From: an uncultured Anaerolineae bacterium
GTDB taxonomy: Bacteria > Chloroflexota > Anaerolineae > Aggregatilineales > UBA2796
DNA: 34,273 bases
Direction of reading: 5' to 3'
NCBI GenBank assembly: GCA_938005675.1
Contig: CALKXH010000083.1
Span: 1-34,273, forward strand
This document shows positions 7,908 to 16,206 of the stretch, piece after piece (position 1 is the first letter of the stretch; each line of letters starts with the position of its first letter). A program made the translations under genes and the position numbers. The notes under the pieces were generated by a model that worked only from the letters and a program-made list of their open reading frames with translations, ran no database searches and was not told where the DNA came from.

Positions 7908-8690
7908 ATGGGCTTTTTCTCAAATGCAGGCGTTGAAAGCCGTCCCTTCCCAATTGGCTTGAGCATGAACGACATCATGCGCCAAGTCTACTTGTGGTTG
8001 ATGGCGGGCTTGCTGGTGGCGTTCGGCATCGCTTTCATTCTGGGCGCGCCCGTCCGCGAGCCGCTGAACGCAGTGCTTTCGGGCGAGCCGACCGCAGCGC
8101 AAATCGCGCAGCTAGAGCTCGCTATCACCACTTCGCCGCTGTTGAACCCAGTCCTTTCGATTGGCGCGCTGATCGCCTATGTCATCCTCGCCTTCGCCCT
8201 GCAGCCGATCATCATGCGCGCCAACCTGACGGTCGGCACGATCTTCTACTTGCTGTTCACGGCGCTGTTCGGCTATATGCTGGGCGGTATCCTGCTGGCT
8301 TACCAGATCAGCGACATCACGGCGGCTTTGATCGCCACGGCGGGCATGTTCGGCGTGATGAGCTTCTTGGGCTACACCACCAAGATCGACCTCTCGCGCT
8401 TCGGCAGCATCCTGCTCATGGCGCTGATCGGCTTGATCATCGCCAGCATCGTGAATATCTTCCTGCGCAGCCCCGCCATCACGTGGATCATCAGCTATGC
8501 GGGCGTGCTGATCTTCGCCGGCATGACGGCTTACGATACGCAGTGGATCAAGAACAACGCCGGGGCAGTTGCTGCGACGGGCGATCAGACCGGCGCCCAG
8601 CGCCTCGCCTTGATCGGCGCCTTCCATCTGTTCTTGGACTTCGTCAACCTGTTCCTGTTCTTGCTGCGCATCTTCGCCAACCGCGAGTAA
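7908..8690 (+). CDS. Bax inhibitor-1/YccA family membrane protein
   Basis: Integral membrane protein of the BI-1 (TMBIM) family; bacterial members are implicated in calcium/proton leak or in modulating membrane proteases. The 260-residue product starts with a short polar stretch and MNDIMRQVYLWLMAGLLVAF. About seven membrane helices follow, and FAGMTAYDTQWIK near residue 208 is the family's conserved AYDTQ segment. The end is GAFHLFLDFVNLFLFLLRIF, also typical. GGAGG lies before ATG 7908. It is transcribed alone from its own promoter and followed by a terminator. Confidence 0.95.
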   Translation: MGFFSNAGVESRPFPIGLSMNDIMRQVYLWLMAGLLVAFGIAFILGAPVREPLNAVLSGEPTAAQIAQLELAITTSPLLNPVLSIGALIAYVILAFALQPIIMRANLTVGTIFYLLFTALFGYMLGGILLAYQISDITAALIATAGMFGVMSFLGYTTKIDLSRFGSILLMALIGLIIASIVNIFLRSPAITWIISYAGVLIFAGMTAYDTQWIKNNAGAVAATGDQTGAQRLALIGAFHLFLDFVNLFLFLLRIFANRE

Positions 8691-8714
8691 GCGCCAAGCA
8701 AGCGATCTTAACTC

Positions 8715-8738
8715 AGGCGGGAGCAATCCCGCCTTTTT
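8715..8738 (+). terminator. Intrinsic terminator after the Bax-inhibitor family gene
   Basis: Stem AGGCGGGA (8715-8722) / TCCCGCCT (8727-8734), loop GCAA, then TTTT. Confidence 0.9.
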
Positions 8739-8765
8739 CGTCGCAGGAGGCGCTCAGAAAACACT

Positions 8766-9404
8766 GTGCCGAGTCGGTCGGAGTGCAACGGCTGCTCTCA
8801 AGAGCGTCTGAGCGCGCTTCTAGGGCTCTCAGCGGGCGAAGTGGCGCTCGAGGTAGCAGCGAGCGAGCAGATGGCGCTGAGGTGGGCGCGCGGCGAGGCG
8901 TCTATCTGCGCCGAAGCGAGCCATCTGCCCTTGCAGACTGGCAGTCTGGATGTGATCGCTCTCTGCGACGTGGCTCATCGCCTTGAGGATGTGCCGCGCT
9001 TGCTGAGCGAGTGCGCTCGCGCTCTGAAAACGGGCGGCAGACTCGGCATCCTCGAGCCTATCGCGCCTGAGCAGCCCAAAGCGGCGCGCTACCTGAACGC
9101 CTTTGAGCGCCTGCGCGATCCGAGTCACGTCTGGCAGCACGCCCCCGCCGATTGGCGCGCCATGCTCAGCGCCGCGGGGCTAGAGGTGACACACAGCGAG
9201 ATCAGCACGGCGCGCCTCGACCTGTATGCGTGGGCGCGCCTGCTCCATAACGATGCCGAGACGGTGCTGCGCCTGCGCGTGCTGCTGCATCAAGCGCCGC
9301 AAGCCGTCCGCGCGTTCCTCAAGCCGACCTTTTACGCCGACGGCAGCGGCGACATCGCTTTTGAGCGGCACTACGGCATTTTCATAGCTCGCAAGGCGCG
9401 CTGA
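8766..9404 (+). CDS. Degenerate class I SAM-dependent methyltransferase-like protein
   Basis: Resembles the Methyltransf_11 family. Visible motifs are the acidic/hydrophobic ASHLPLQTGSLDVIALCDVAHRLED (shown here in family order: motif II region then post-II helix) and ALKTGGRLGILEP. The glycine-rich SAM loop (motif I, usually E/DxGxGxG) is replaced by ALEVAASEQ, with no glycine, so cofactor binding is doubtful. It is 212 residues; the substrate is unknown. The start is GTG 8766 with AGGAGG 15 nt upstream, an unusually long spacing. It follows a terminator, and its stop lies 4 bp from the hppD stop on the other strand. Confidence 0.72.
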   Translation: MPSRSECNGCSQERLSALLGLSAGEVALEVAASEQMALRWARGEASICAEASHLPLQTGSLDVIALCDVAHRLEDVPRLLSECARALKTGGRLGILEPIAPEQPKAARYLNAFERLRDPSHVWQHAPADWRAMLSAAGLEVTHSEISTARLDLYAWARLLHNDAETVLRLRVLLHQAPQAVRAFLKPTFYADGSGDIAFERHYGIFIARKAR

Positions 9405-9408
9405 GCGC

Positions 9409-10533
9409 TCACAAATTGCCGCGCCGCGCCTGCTCCAGCTCAATCGCCTCGAAGAGCGCCTTGAAATTGCCGACTCCGAAGCCGCGCGAGCCGTGCCGCT
9501 CGATCACCTCGATGAACGCCGTCGGACGATCCTGTAACGGGCGCGAGAAAATCTGCAGCAAATAGCCTTCGTCATCCCGATCCACGAGGATGCCCAGCTC
9601 CCTGATCTGGGCGAGGTCTTCCTCAATCGCCCCGACGCGCTCCGGCAAGACGTCGTAGTAAGCATCCGGCACGCGCAGGAACTCCACGCCGCGCTCGCGC
9701 AGCGTTCGCACCGTGCGGAGGATGTCGCCCGTCGCCATGGCGATGTGCTGCACGCCGGGCGTCATGTAGTACTCAAGGTATTCCTCGATCTGGCTCTTCT
9801 TCTTGCCTTCGGCGGGCTCGTTGATCGGGAACTTGACGCGCCCGTTGCCGTTCTGCATCACTTTGGACATCAGCGCGGAGTATTCAGTGCTGATCTGCTC
9901 ATCGGTGAAGCCCTGCAGCAGGCGGAAGCCCATCACCTTGTGATAGAAGTTCACCCAGTGGTTCATCTTGCCCAGTTCAACGTTGCCCACGATGTGATCG
10001 ATGGCAGCCAGACCCGCTGAATCGGCTTCTAGGGCGAGCGGCTGGTAACCGGGCGCGAAGACGCCGCCATAATCGCGCCGATCCACGAAGACGTGCAGCA
10101 CCTCGCCGTAGGTATGGATGGCGGCGGTGCGGTAGACGCCCTGCCCGTCGGATTCCTCGCGCGGCGACCACGCCGCGCGCGCGCCGCGCTCGGTGGTGGC
10201 GCGGAAAGCCGCCTCCACGTCGTCCACGCCCAGCGCAATCACCTTGACGCCGTCGCCGTGCAAGAGGTGATGCGCCGCCATCTCATCGGTCGGATGATAG
10301 GGCGCCGAGACCACAAATCGAATCGTGCCGCTCTCCAGCACGTAGGAGGCGAAGCGCCGATTGCCCGTCTCCAGTCCGCTGTACGCTACGGGTCTGAAGC
10401 CGAAGGCTTTCCACCAGTAGTACATGGCTTGCTTGGCGTTGCCAACCCACCAATGCACGTGATCGATGCTCTTGATCTGCAAAAAATCGGCTTCTTCGCT
10501 CAGCGGGCGCGCCTCAGGCGTTTGAACGCTCAT
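9409..10533 (-). CDS. hppD: 4-Hydroxyphenylpyruvate dioxygenase
   Basis: Non-haem Fe(II) dioxygenase making homogentisate from 4-hydroxyphenylpyruvate in tyrosine breakdown. It has two vicinal-oxygen-chelate domains. The C-terminal one supplies the iron ligands His180 (AAIDHIVGN), His263 (GVQHIAMAT) and Glu342 (TAFIEVIER). SRGFGVGNFKALFEAIE at the C-terminus is the family's closing helix. It is 374 residues from ATG 10533, which has AAGGAGAC 7 nt upstream; the frame extends 12 codons further but without support. No other homogentisate-pathway gene lies in the window. Confidence 0.96.
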   Translation of the reverse strand: MSVQTPEARPLSEEADFLQIKSIDHVHWWVGNAKQAMYYWWKAFGFRPVAYSGLETGNRRFASYVLESGTIRFVVSAPYHPTDEMAAHHLLHGDGVKVIALGVDDVEAAFRATTERGARAAWSPREESDGQGVYRTAAIHTYGEVLHVFVDRRDYGGVFAPGYQPLALEADSAGLAAIDHIVGNVELGKMNHWVNFYHKVMGFRLLQGFTDEQISTEYSALMSKVMQNGNGRVKFPINEPAEGKKKSQIEEYLEYYMTPGVQHIAMATGDILRTVRTLRERGVEFLRVPDAYYDVLPERVGAIEEDLAQIRELGILVDRDDEGYLLQIFSRPLQDRPTAFIEVIERHGSRGFGVGNFKALFEAIELEQARRGNL

Positions 10534-10567
10534 CTCAAAAGTCTCCTTCAAAAACGCTTTTGTAGGC

Positions 10568-10576
10568 ATTATACCA
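10568..10576 (-). promoter_or_regulatory. Extended -10 promoter for hppD
   Basis: Minus strand TGGTATAAT, a perfect -10 with TGN extension and no clear -35. Start near 10561, about 28 nt before the hppD ATG. Confidence 0.65.
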
Positions 10577-10619
10577 GATTGAGCGCGCGATCAGCGCAGC
10601 GAAAGAGCTGCAGCGCGGT

Positions 10620-10625
10620 TATACT
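10620..10625 (+). promoter_or_regulatory. Possible -10 element for the GH63-like gene
   Basis: TATACT, 5/6 to consensus, divergent from the hppD promoter; no convincing -35. Start near 10632 favours ATG 10658 over ATG 10637 as the translation start. Confidence 0.35.
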
Positions 10626-10657
10626 CTATCAGACCGATGTGCCGAAAGAAACACACA

Positions 10658-12406
10658 ATGGACGCCTTTGAGTTACTCCACAACCGCATTGATTTGAGCG
10701 CGATCCCCTTCACCGACCGCGGCTCGCGCCTGTTGATCTTCCGCGAGGGCAACCGCGTCGCCATTCGCCTCGCCGAGCGCTGGGAGCGCTGGCAGGGCGA
10801 GGTCGGGCATTACCGCCAACGCCCGCCCATCCTCGATCAGCTGACCATTTTGAACGCCGAGGGCGCGCCACAACCCTTCGAAGTCGACTCGTATCCGCAC
10901 TGCGTGACGCTCTGCACGCCGCTGGGCAACTTTCTGTGGACGTTCGTTGAGCCTGAGGCGGTGCTGCTGCGCTTGCCTGAGGGCGACTACGGCTTGAGCT
11001 TCGAGGCGCACGCCACGCGCGGCGCTACAGATCGGCGCGGCGGCACGCTGCACGGCAAGCGCAACATCGCCTATACCACTAACGCCCAAATGGTCGAGAA
11101 TCAGCTCTTCGCGCTGACCGGCGACCGCTTCCGCGTCCAGCTGCGCTTGCGCGCGCGCGAGGGCGATGCCCTGCTACTCAACATCACGCCGCGGCTGGGC
11201 TACAATCGCGCCTTGCCGCCTCCCGACGAGGCAATCGCTGCCTCGCACGCGGCGTGGCAGGCGTGGTTCGATGCCGCCCCGCCCGTCCTGCCTGAATACG
11301 AGTGGCAGTACGCTCACGCTTGGTGGATCATGCGCGCCGGTCTGCTCAACACGCGCTACTACTTCACGCGCGAGGCGCTCGTGCCGTCTAAGATTCACTA
11401 CATCGGCGTCTGGCAGTGGGATCAGTACTTTCACGCCCTCGCTTATCGGCACATCGATACGCGCCTCGCCGAAGATCAAATCCGCATCGTGCTCGATCAT
11501 CAGCGCGACGATGGCATGTTGCCCGACGCCATCCACGACGAGGGTCTGGTCACCCGCCTGACGCGCCCGGTCGACGCCGACGTGACCAAGCCGCCCCTCA
11601 CAGCGTGGGCGGTCTTGAAAGTCTTTGAAAAATGCGGGCGTCTCGACTTCCTGAGCGAGGTCTACGAGCCGATCACACGCTGGCACGACTGGTGGCTGCG
11701 CGATAATCTGAGCGAGAGCGGCTTATGCCACTATCAACATCCCTTCTCCAGCGGTCTGGACGATAGCCCGCTCTGGGACGAGGGGATGCCCGTCGTCTCG
11801 CCCGATCTGAACACTTACATCGTCATCCAGGCGGAGAGCCTCGCGCGGATCGCGGCGCTGCTGGGCTTGACGGCTGAGGCGGCGCGCTACCGCGAGCAAG
11901 TGCAGCAGCACACCGCCCGAATGCTTGAGACGCTCTGGGATGAGCGGCGCGGCTACTTCAACGCGCTCTATCAGGGCAAGCCAGTGGAGGTCTTCACGCC
12001 TTTTCAGCTCCTGCCGCTATGGACGGGCAGCCTACCTGAGCGCATCAATGCGCGCCTGATCGCCCACCTGACCGATCCGCGAGCGTTTTGGGATAAGTGG
12101 GCGCTGGCGACGGTCGCCCTGAACGACCCGAAGTTCGATCCAGATCAGATGTGGCGCGGACCGGTCTGGGCGAATATCAATTACCTGTTCATCGAGGCGC
12201 TCAATCGGGTCGGGCGCCCTGAACTCGCCGACGCGCTCCGCCGCAACACCCTTGAGCTGATCATGCAGAACCGCGATATTTACGAGTACTACAACCCGCT
12301 CACCGGCGGGCGACCGCCCAAAGCCGCCCCGATCTTCGGCTGGACGTCCGCCGTGTTCATCGATCTCGCCATCCAAGAGACGGCGTACGTTCAACACAGC
12401 GGCTAG
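10658..12406 (+). CDS. GH63-like (alpha/alpha)6 glycoside hydrolase
   Basis: A glycosidase of the GH63/GH37-like group that includes mannosylglycerate/glucosylglycerate hydrolases; the exact substrate cannot be told from sequence. The N-terminal 200 residues form a beta-rich domain. The catalytic toroid shows YIGVWQWDQYFHALAYRH, LPDAI, KPPLTAWAVLKVFE, GLDDSPLWD and, near the end, MWRGPVWANINYLFIEAL with an acidic residue in the expected active-site segment. There is no signal peptide, so it is cytoplasmic, which fits breakdown of an intracellular compatible solute or imported sugar. 582 residues from ATG 10658; an in-frame ATG at 10637 is possible. Confidence 0.82.
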   Translation: MDAFELLHNRIDLSAIPFTDRGSRLLIFREGNRVAIRLAERWERWQGEVGHYRQRPPILDQLTILNAEGAPQPFEVDSYPHCVTLCTPLGNFLWTFVEPEAVLLRLPEGDYGLSFEAHATRGATDRRGGTLHGKRNIAYTTNAQMVENQLFALTGDRFRVQLRLRAREGDALLLNITPRLGYNRALPPPDEAIAASHAAWQAWFDAAPPVLPEYEWQYAHAWWIMRAGLLNTRYYFTREALVPSKIHYIGVWQWDQYFHALAYRHIDTRLAEDQIRIVLDHQRDDGMLPDAIHDEGLVTRLTRPVDADVTKPPLTAWAVLKVFEKCGRLDFLSEVYEPITRWHDWWLRDNLSESGLCHYQHPFSSGLDDSPLWDEGMPVVSPDLNTYIVIQAESLARIAALLGLTAEAARYREQVQQHTARMLETLWDERRGYFNALYQGKPVEVFTPFQLLPLWTGSLPERINARLIAHLTDPRAFWDKWALATVALNDPKFDPDQMWRGPVWANINYLFIEALNRVGRPELADALRRNTLELIMQNRDIYEYYNPLTGGRPPKAAPIFGWTSAVFIDLAIQETAYVQHSG

Positions 12407-12413
12407 TCGCGGC

Positions 12414-14789
12414 TCATTCGAGGCGGAAAGTCGCAGCGGCGGGGCGTAGCACGGCGTTGGTGTAGTAATCGGCGCGCTGCGCAGGCGTGACCAGCTCCAA
12501 CACGCGCAGCCTATCGCCCACCACTGAGACGGCGAGCGTCTCCGTGCCGCTCTCGGCGATGAAGCGATAGAACGTCCACGCCACGCCGCCCAGCCGCACG
12601 GTCTCTAGCTCGTCGATCCGACCGTCCTTGGCTGTGCGCTGCAGGCTCTCCAGCAGGCGGCTGACCGTGACGTTGCGGAAACTGTACAGATTCAGGCGCG
12701 CCTCGCCGCCACCCGAACGGACGCCCAACGAGGTGGTGCGCCAGCTGCGCGGCACGCTCAGGCGGAAAGTCCCGCCTTGCGTGGTGATGCGGCGCTCCTC
12801 ACTGGGCAAAGGTTGCGCGTCCAAGTAAGCGATGGCAGCCTCCAAAAGCGGATCGCGCTTGCTCAGCACGGTCTCAGCTGTGATCGGCACGCGGATGGTC
12901 GGCTGAATGCCCTTGCCCTCGATGTGAATCTGCCCGTCGGCGTCGAGGGCGCGCCCGCGCGTGTAGACGAACTGGATGTTATCCGGCAAGACGACCTCAA
13001 AGCGCGAGCCGCCCAGCCCCGCCGTGCCGTAGTAGCCAACGATCTGCGCCCGCTCTTGCAGAGTCAGGTAGTAGCTGAAGAACTCGCAAGCGCTGGCGCA
13101 ATCTGGACTGACAATCACGACCACGTTGCCGTCATAGCGCTCGTCTTCATCGGGCGGCAGGAGCAAGCTGCGCTCGCGCGGATTGGTGGTGAAGGCGCCC
13201 ACCTCGTCATCGTACTCAGCGCTATTGCCGACCTCTAGGGGCGCATCGAAGAAGGTCGAGGCGGTCAGGAGGGTCAGGTAGGCGCTGCCGCCGCTGTTAT
13301 CGCGCAGATCGATGATCAAGCCGTCTTTGCCGTCGCGGCTAGGCGCTTTGCGCGCCTGCTCGATAGCGCGTCGCCACAAGCGCACAGTCAGCGGCAGATC
13401 GTCGGCGAAGCTGTGAAACTGCAACACGGTGTAGCCATCCACTTGGCGCGTCTCGATGGGCAGCCAGCGGTCGGGCGACTCGGCGCGGTAGAAGGGCTGA
13501 AAGTCGATCAGACCGTCTACGTCTTGCACGAAGGTCAGCGAGACGGTTTGGGCGGCGCTCGAATCGGGGTTACGGAAGGTGACCTCAATCGATTTGCCGA
13601 CCTCGCCGCGGAAGAGGTCGCGCTGCTGCAGGATCAGGCGGTTGTAAGGCGTGGCGATGCCCGTGTTGCTGAAGGGCTGCACTTGGGCGAGCGCCTCTAC
13701 AGCGGGGACGCCATTGACGGCGATGATCTCGGCGCCGACCTGCAAGCCGGAGCGCGCGGCGGGCAGATTTTCGGGCAGGCGGTAGACGATCAGCCGCCCA
13801 TCGTCCAGCAGCTGCGCCCAAATGCCGACTCCGCCCAGCGCTGCGCGAATGGCGCTATCGGGGACGTTATTGATGCCGATGTGCCCGTCTGGGAAGTAGC
13901 GCACGAGGTCGTAGAGCAGCTGCAGGAACGCCTCGCGGTTGGCGACGCGCTGCGCGCGCGGGCGCAACTCGGCGCGAATGCGCTCGTAGTCGATCTGGTA
14001 GTACTCGCTGAAGGCGTACTTCTGCTCCAAGAGCGCGATCAGGCTCTCAAAGGCATCCAGATAGCTTTGATCGGAGAGATCGTCCTGCACAGCGGAGGGC
14101 GCTTCCAGCAAATCGACGGCGGCGTGGCGCGGACGGCTGAAAGTGAACGGCTCTTCGCCGATATCGACCAGCGTGTAGCCATCGGGCAAGCGCACCAGCG
14201 GATCGTCGTCGGTGAAGAGGATGCCGTCGGCGCCGCGCCCTGCGGGGAAGACTCCGCGCCCGTCTTCGGCGAAGAGCAGCAGCTTGCCGCTCTTCAGGCG
14301 CTCAGTGGTCAGGATGGCGGAGCGATAGGCGCCGAAATACTCGCGCTGGCTCAAAAACGGATCGCCGAACAGGTTTGAGATGAGCGCGATCAAGTAGACG
14401 CGCACCTCGCCCGTCCCAAAAGCCGTCGGGACGCCGGGCGGCGCTTTGGGCAGGAGCAGCTCATAAGTGAAGGGCGAGCGGCTCGGATCGCTGGTGACGC
14501 GCCCGAGCACTTGGGCGTCGCTGGGGACGTTGGTGCGCTCCGCCACAAAGCCGCCGTTGCGCACGAACTCCGAGAGATTGAACATGATCACGTACGGATC
14601 GGGCGAGAAGAGGGCGAAACGCAGCGAGGTATAGGCAACTTCGCCGTGCAGACGTTGCACGCCGCCTTCATCCTCCTGAATGATCGCCACGGGCAAGGCA
14701 TCGTCTTGGGCGAATGCTGCGAAGGGTAGACTGGTCACAGCGAGCGCGATCAGCATCGCTGCGAGCGCTCTGAAGGTGAGTCGAGTCAT
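12414..14789 (-). CDS. Secreted S41 family (C-terminal-processing-like) peptidase
   Basis: Exported serine peptidase of the Ctp/tricorn group. From ATG 14789 (AAAGG upstream) the product is 791 residues. It has a signal peptide with an AFA site after residue 27, an N-terminal domain of about 200 residues with no recognised family, and a helical region with DGHIGINN (301-308). A PDZ-like segment (about 315-425) with LQVGAEIIAVNG comes next, then the S41 core with DGLIIDLRDNSGGSAYL (489-505). The nucleophile is probably Ser566 in SPDCASACEF. The last 100 residues form an extra beta-rich domain. The frame extends 19 codons upstream, but the signal peptide supports this start. It converges with the GH63-like gene, 7 bp apart. 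Confidence 0.9.
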   Translation of the reverse strand: MTRLTFRALAAMLIALAVTSLPFAAFAQDDALPVAIIQEDEGGVQRLHGEVAYTSLRFALFSPDPYVIMFNLSEFVRNGGFVAERTNVPSDAQVLGRVTSDPSRSPFTYELLLPKAPPGVPTAFGTGEVRVYLIALISNLFGDPFLSQREYFGAYRSAILTTERLKSGKLLLFAEDGRGVFPAGRGADGILFTDDDPLVRLPDGYTLVDIGEEPFTFSRPRHAAVDLLEAPSAVQDDLSDQSYLDAFESLIALLEQKYAFSEYYQIDYERIRAELRPRAQRVANREAFLQLLYDLVRYFPDGHIGINNVPDSAIRAALGGVGIWAQLLDDGRLIVYRLPENLPAARSGLQVGAEIIAVNGVPAVEALAQVQPFSNTGIATPYNRLILQQRDLFRGEVGKSIEVTFRNPDSSAAQTVSLTFVQDVDGLIDFQPFYRAESPDRWLPIETRQVDGYTVLQFHSFADDLPLTVRLWRRAIEQARKAPSRDGKDGLIIDLRDNSGGSAYLTLLTASTFFDAPLEVGNSAEYDDEVGAFTTNPRERSLLLPPDEDERYDGNVVVIVSPDCASACEFFSYYLTLQERAQIVGYYGTAGLGGSRFEVVLPDNIQFVYTRGRALDADGQIHIEGKGIQPTIRVPITAETVLSKRDPLLEAAIAYLDAQPLPSEERRITTQGGTFRLSVPRSWRTTSLGVRSGGGEARLNLYSFRNVTVSRLLESLQRTAKDGRIDELETVRLGGVAWTFYRFIAESGTETLAVSVVGDRLRVLELVTPAQRADYYTNAVLRPAAATFRLE

Positions 14790-14822
14790 AAGCTGAGCCT
14801 TTTGCAAGCTTTGTTTAGGGAA

Positions 14823-14828
14823 ATTATA
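14823..14828 (-). promoter_or_regulatory. Possible -10 element for the S41 peptidase gene
   Basis: Minus-strand TATAAT 34 nt before ATG 14789, without a good -35. It lies 49 bp after the response-regulator stop. Confidence 0.45.
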
Positions 14829-14877
14829 GGCTTGAAAAGGCGCCATGCGTAATGTGAGAATCCTGAGCGCCGCTGAC

Positions 14878-15258
14878 TCAGCCGACTGAGGCGTTAGTGC
14901 TGGTGTATTGATCGAAATTGAGGTAGCGGCTGAGAATCTCGCGCGTGATGGGCTTCTGCAGGTATTCGTTAGCGCCGATTTGCATGGCGTAGGCGCGTTC
15001 GTTATCGCGCAGGAGCGCGCTGAACATCAAGATCGGGCGGTCGAAGCCCGCCGCGCGCAGCCGAATGCAGGTCTCGTAGCCATCTTGGTTGGGCATCATA
15101 ATATCCATCAGCACTAAGTCAGGCTGCAGCTCCAAGGCAATTGCCTCGCCCTCCACGCCGTCTTTTGCCTCATACACATCGCACTTCAACAGACGCAGCA
15201 GCCGCTTCGTCACGAGGCGAATGGCGGGGTCATCGTCAACAACTAGAACTTTCAGCAC
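14878..15258 (-). CDS. Orphan CheY-like response regulator
   Basis: Single receiver domain with no output domain. The acidic pocket VVDDDP (Asp8-Asp10), phospho-acceptor Asp52 in LVLMDIMMPNQDGY, the switch residue Ser80 (MFSALL) and Lys102 (LQKPIT) are all present, so it should be phosphorylated. It is 126 residues from GTG 15258, which has AGGAG 8 nt upstream; the open frame begins 12 codons earlier without a ribosome site. No histidine kinase is nearby. The S41 peptidase gene follows 88 bp downstream on the same strand but has its own likely promoter. The partner and output are unknown. Confidence 0.93.
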   Translation of the reverse strand: MLKVLVVDDDPAIRLVTKRLLRLLKCDVYEAKDGVEGEAIALELQPDLVLMDIMMPNQDGYETCIRLRAAGFDRPILMFSALLRDNERAYAMQIGANEYLQKPITREILSRYLNFDQYTSTNASVG

Positions 15259-15364
15259 GGTTGCTACTCCTGAGTGCCAAATGCGCGGCGTCATGCACGT
15301 TTAGGCATCTATTTTCCACGCTCGATCAATAGTTTAGCCGCAATCGAGAGCCTTGTATACGTTA

Positions 15365-15380
15365 GAGATATAACTATCTC
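15365..15380. promoter_or_regulatory. Perfect 6-bp-arm inverted repeat in the divergent intergenic region
   Basis: GAGATA-TAAC-TATCTC, between the response-regulator start (15258) and the transaldolase start (15535). It is an AT-rich island in GC-rich sequence and could be an operator acting on either gene. Confidence 0.35.
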
Positions 15381-15453
15381 ATCGCATTTGGCTCTATTGT
15401 GATGGCAAGTTGAGAAACTGGCAAGGTTGCCGTGCAATTTGCCAAAGGTGCGC

Positions 15454-15459
15454 TAAAAT
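15454..15459 (+). promoter_or_regulatory. Possible -10 element for the transaldolase-family gene
   Basis: TAAAAT (5/6), about 75 bp before ATG 15535; the upstream -35 is weak. GGCAA/TTGCC repeats lie just upstream (15404-15443). Confidence 0.35.
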
Positions 15460-15534
15460 GAGTGCATCGCGCGGCTCTGGGCACAGTTTATGCCAAGCCG
15501 TTTTAAGACCGCGCAGCAGAAAGGTTAGCTTTCT

Positions 15535-16206
15535 ATGAAAGTTTGGTTAGATACAGCCGTCCTCGATGAAATCCGCGAGGCGGTCTCTTGGGGCGTGGTG
15601 CGCGGCGTGACCACCAATCCGACCCATATCGCCAACGCCGGGGTCACGGACTTCCGCGCTCACATCCTTGAGATCATCGAGATCGTGCAAGGACCAGTCA
15701 GCGTGGAGGTGGTCAGCACGGATTGGCAGGGCATGGTGCGCGAGGCGGAAGAGATCGCGCGCTGGTCGCCGCATGTGGTGGTCAAGATTCCGACGATCAT
15801 CGAGGGCTTGAAGGCGATGAAGATCGTCAAGGACTTCGCCACCATCAACGCCACGCTGATTTTCTCGCCCAATCAGGCGTATATGGCGGCGGCGGCGGGC
15901 GCGCATTACGTCTCGCCCTTCGTCAATCGGCTGGATGCCATCGGGCATGACGGGATGCAGCTGGTGCGCGACTGCCTCACCATCTTCAGGAACTACAACT
16001 GGGATCGGGAGGTGGTGGCTGCCAGCATCCGCACCTCGCTGCAGGTCTATGAGTGCCTGTTGGCGGGCTCGCACATCGTGACCATGCCCTTCAGTGTGCT
16101 GAAAGGCTTGATGGATCATCCGATGACCGAGATCGGCTTGAAGATGTTCCTAGACGACTGGGCGCGCGTCTCGGCGGCGCTGGGCGATGCCCTGCGCGGG
16201 CGTTAG
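15535..16206 (+). CDS. TalC-type transaldolase / fructose-6-phosphate aldolase
   Basis: Short class I aldolase of the TalC/FSA family, acting in the non-oxidative pentose phosphate pathway (dihydroxyacetone transfer) or as a fructose-6-phosphate aldolase. At 223 residues it has the family's usual length. MKVWLDTA is at the N-terminus, then VVRGVTTNPTHIA, the Schiff-base Lys84 in VVVKIPTIIEGLKA, NATLIFSPNQAYMAAAAGAHYVSPFVNRLD and VAASIRTSLQVYECLLAGSH in family order. AAAGG precedes the ATG. Transaldolase and aldolase activity differ by few residues, so the specificity is left open. Its stop overlaps that of the mgtC-like gene by 4 bp (TTAG). Confidence 0.92.
   Translation: MKVWLDTAVLDEIREAVSWGVVRGVTTNPTHIANAGVTDFRAHILEIIEIVQGPVSVEVVSTDWQGMVREAEEIARWSPHVVVKIPTIIEGLKAMKIVKDFATINATLIFSPNQAYMAAAAGAHYVSPFVNRLDAIGHDGMQLVRDCLTIFRNYNWDREVVAASIRTSLQVYECLLAGSHIVTMPFSVLKGLMDHPMTEIGLKMFLDDWARVSAALGDALRGR

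Noticed and set aside
13413-14378. 321-codon plus-strand open frame
   Set aside because: Antisense to the S41 peptidase and without motifs or a ribosome site.
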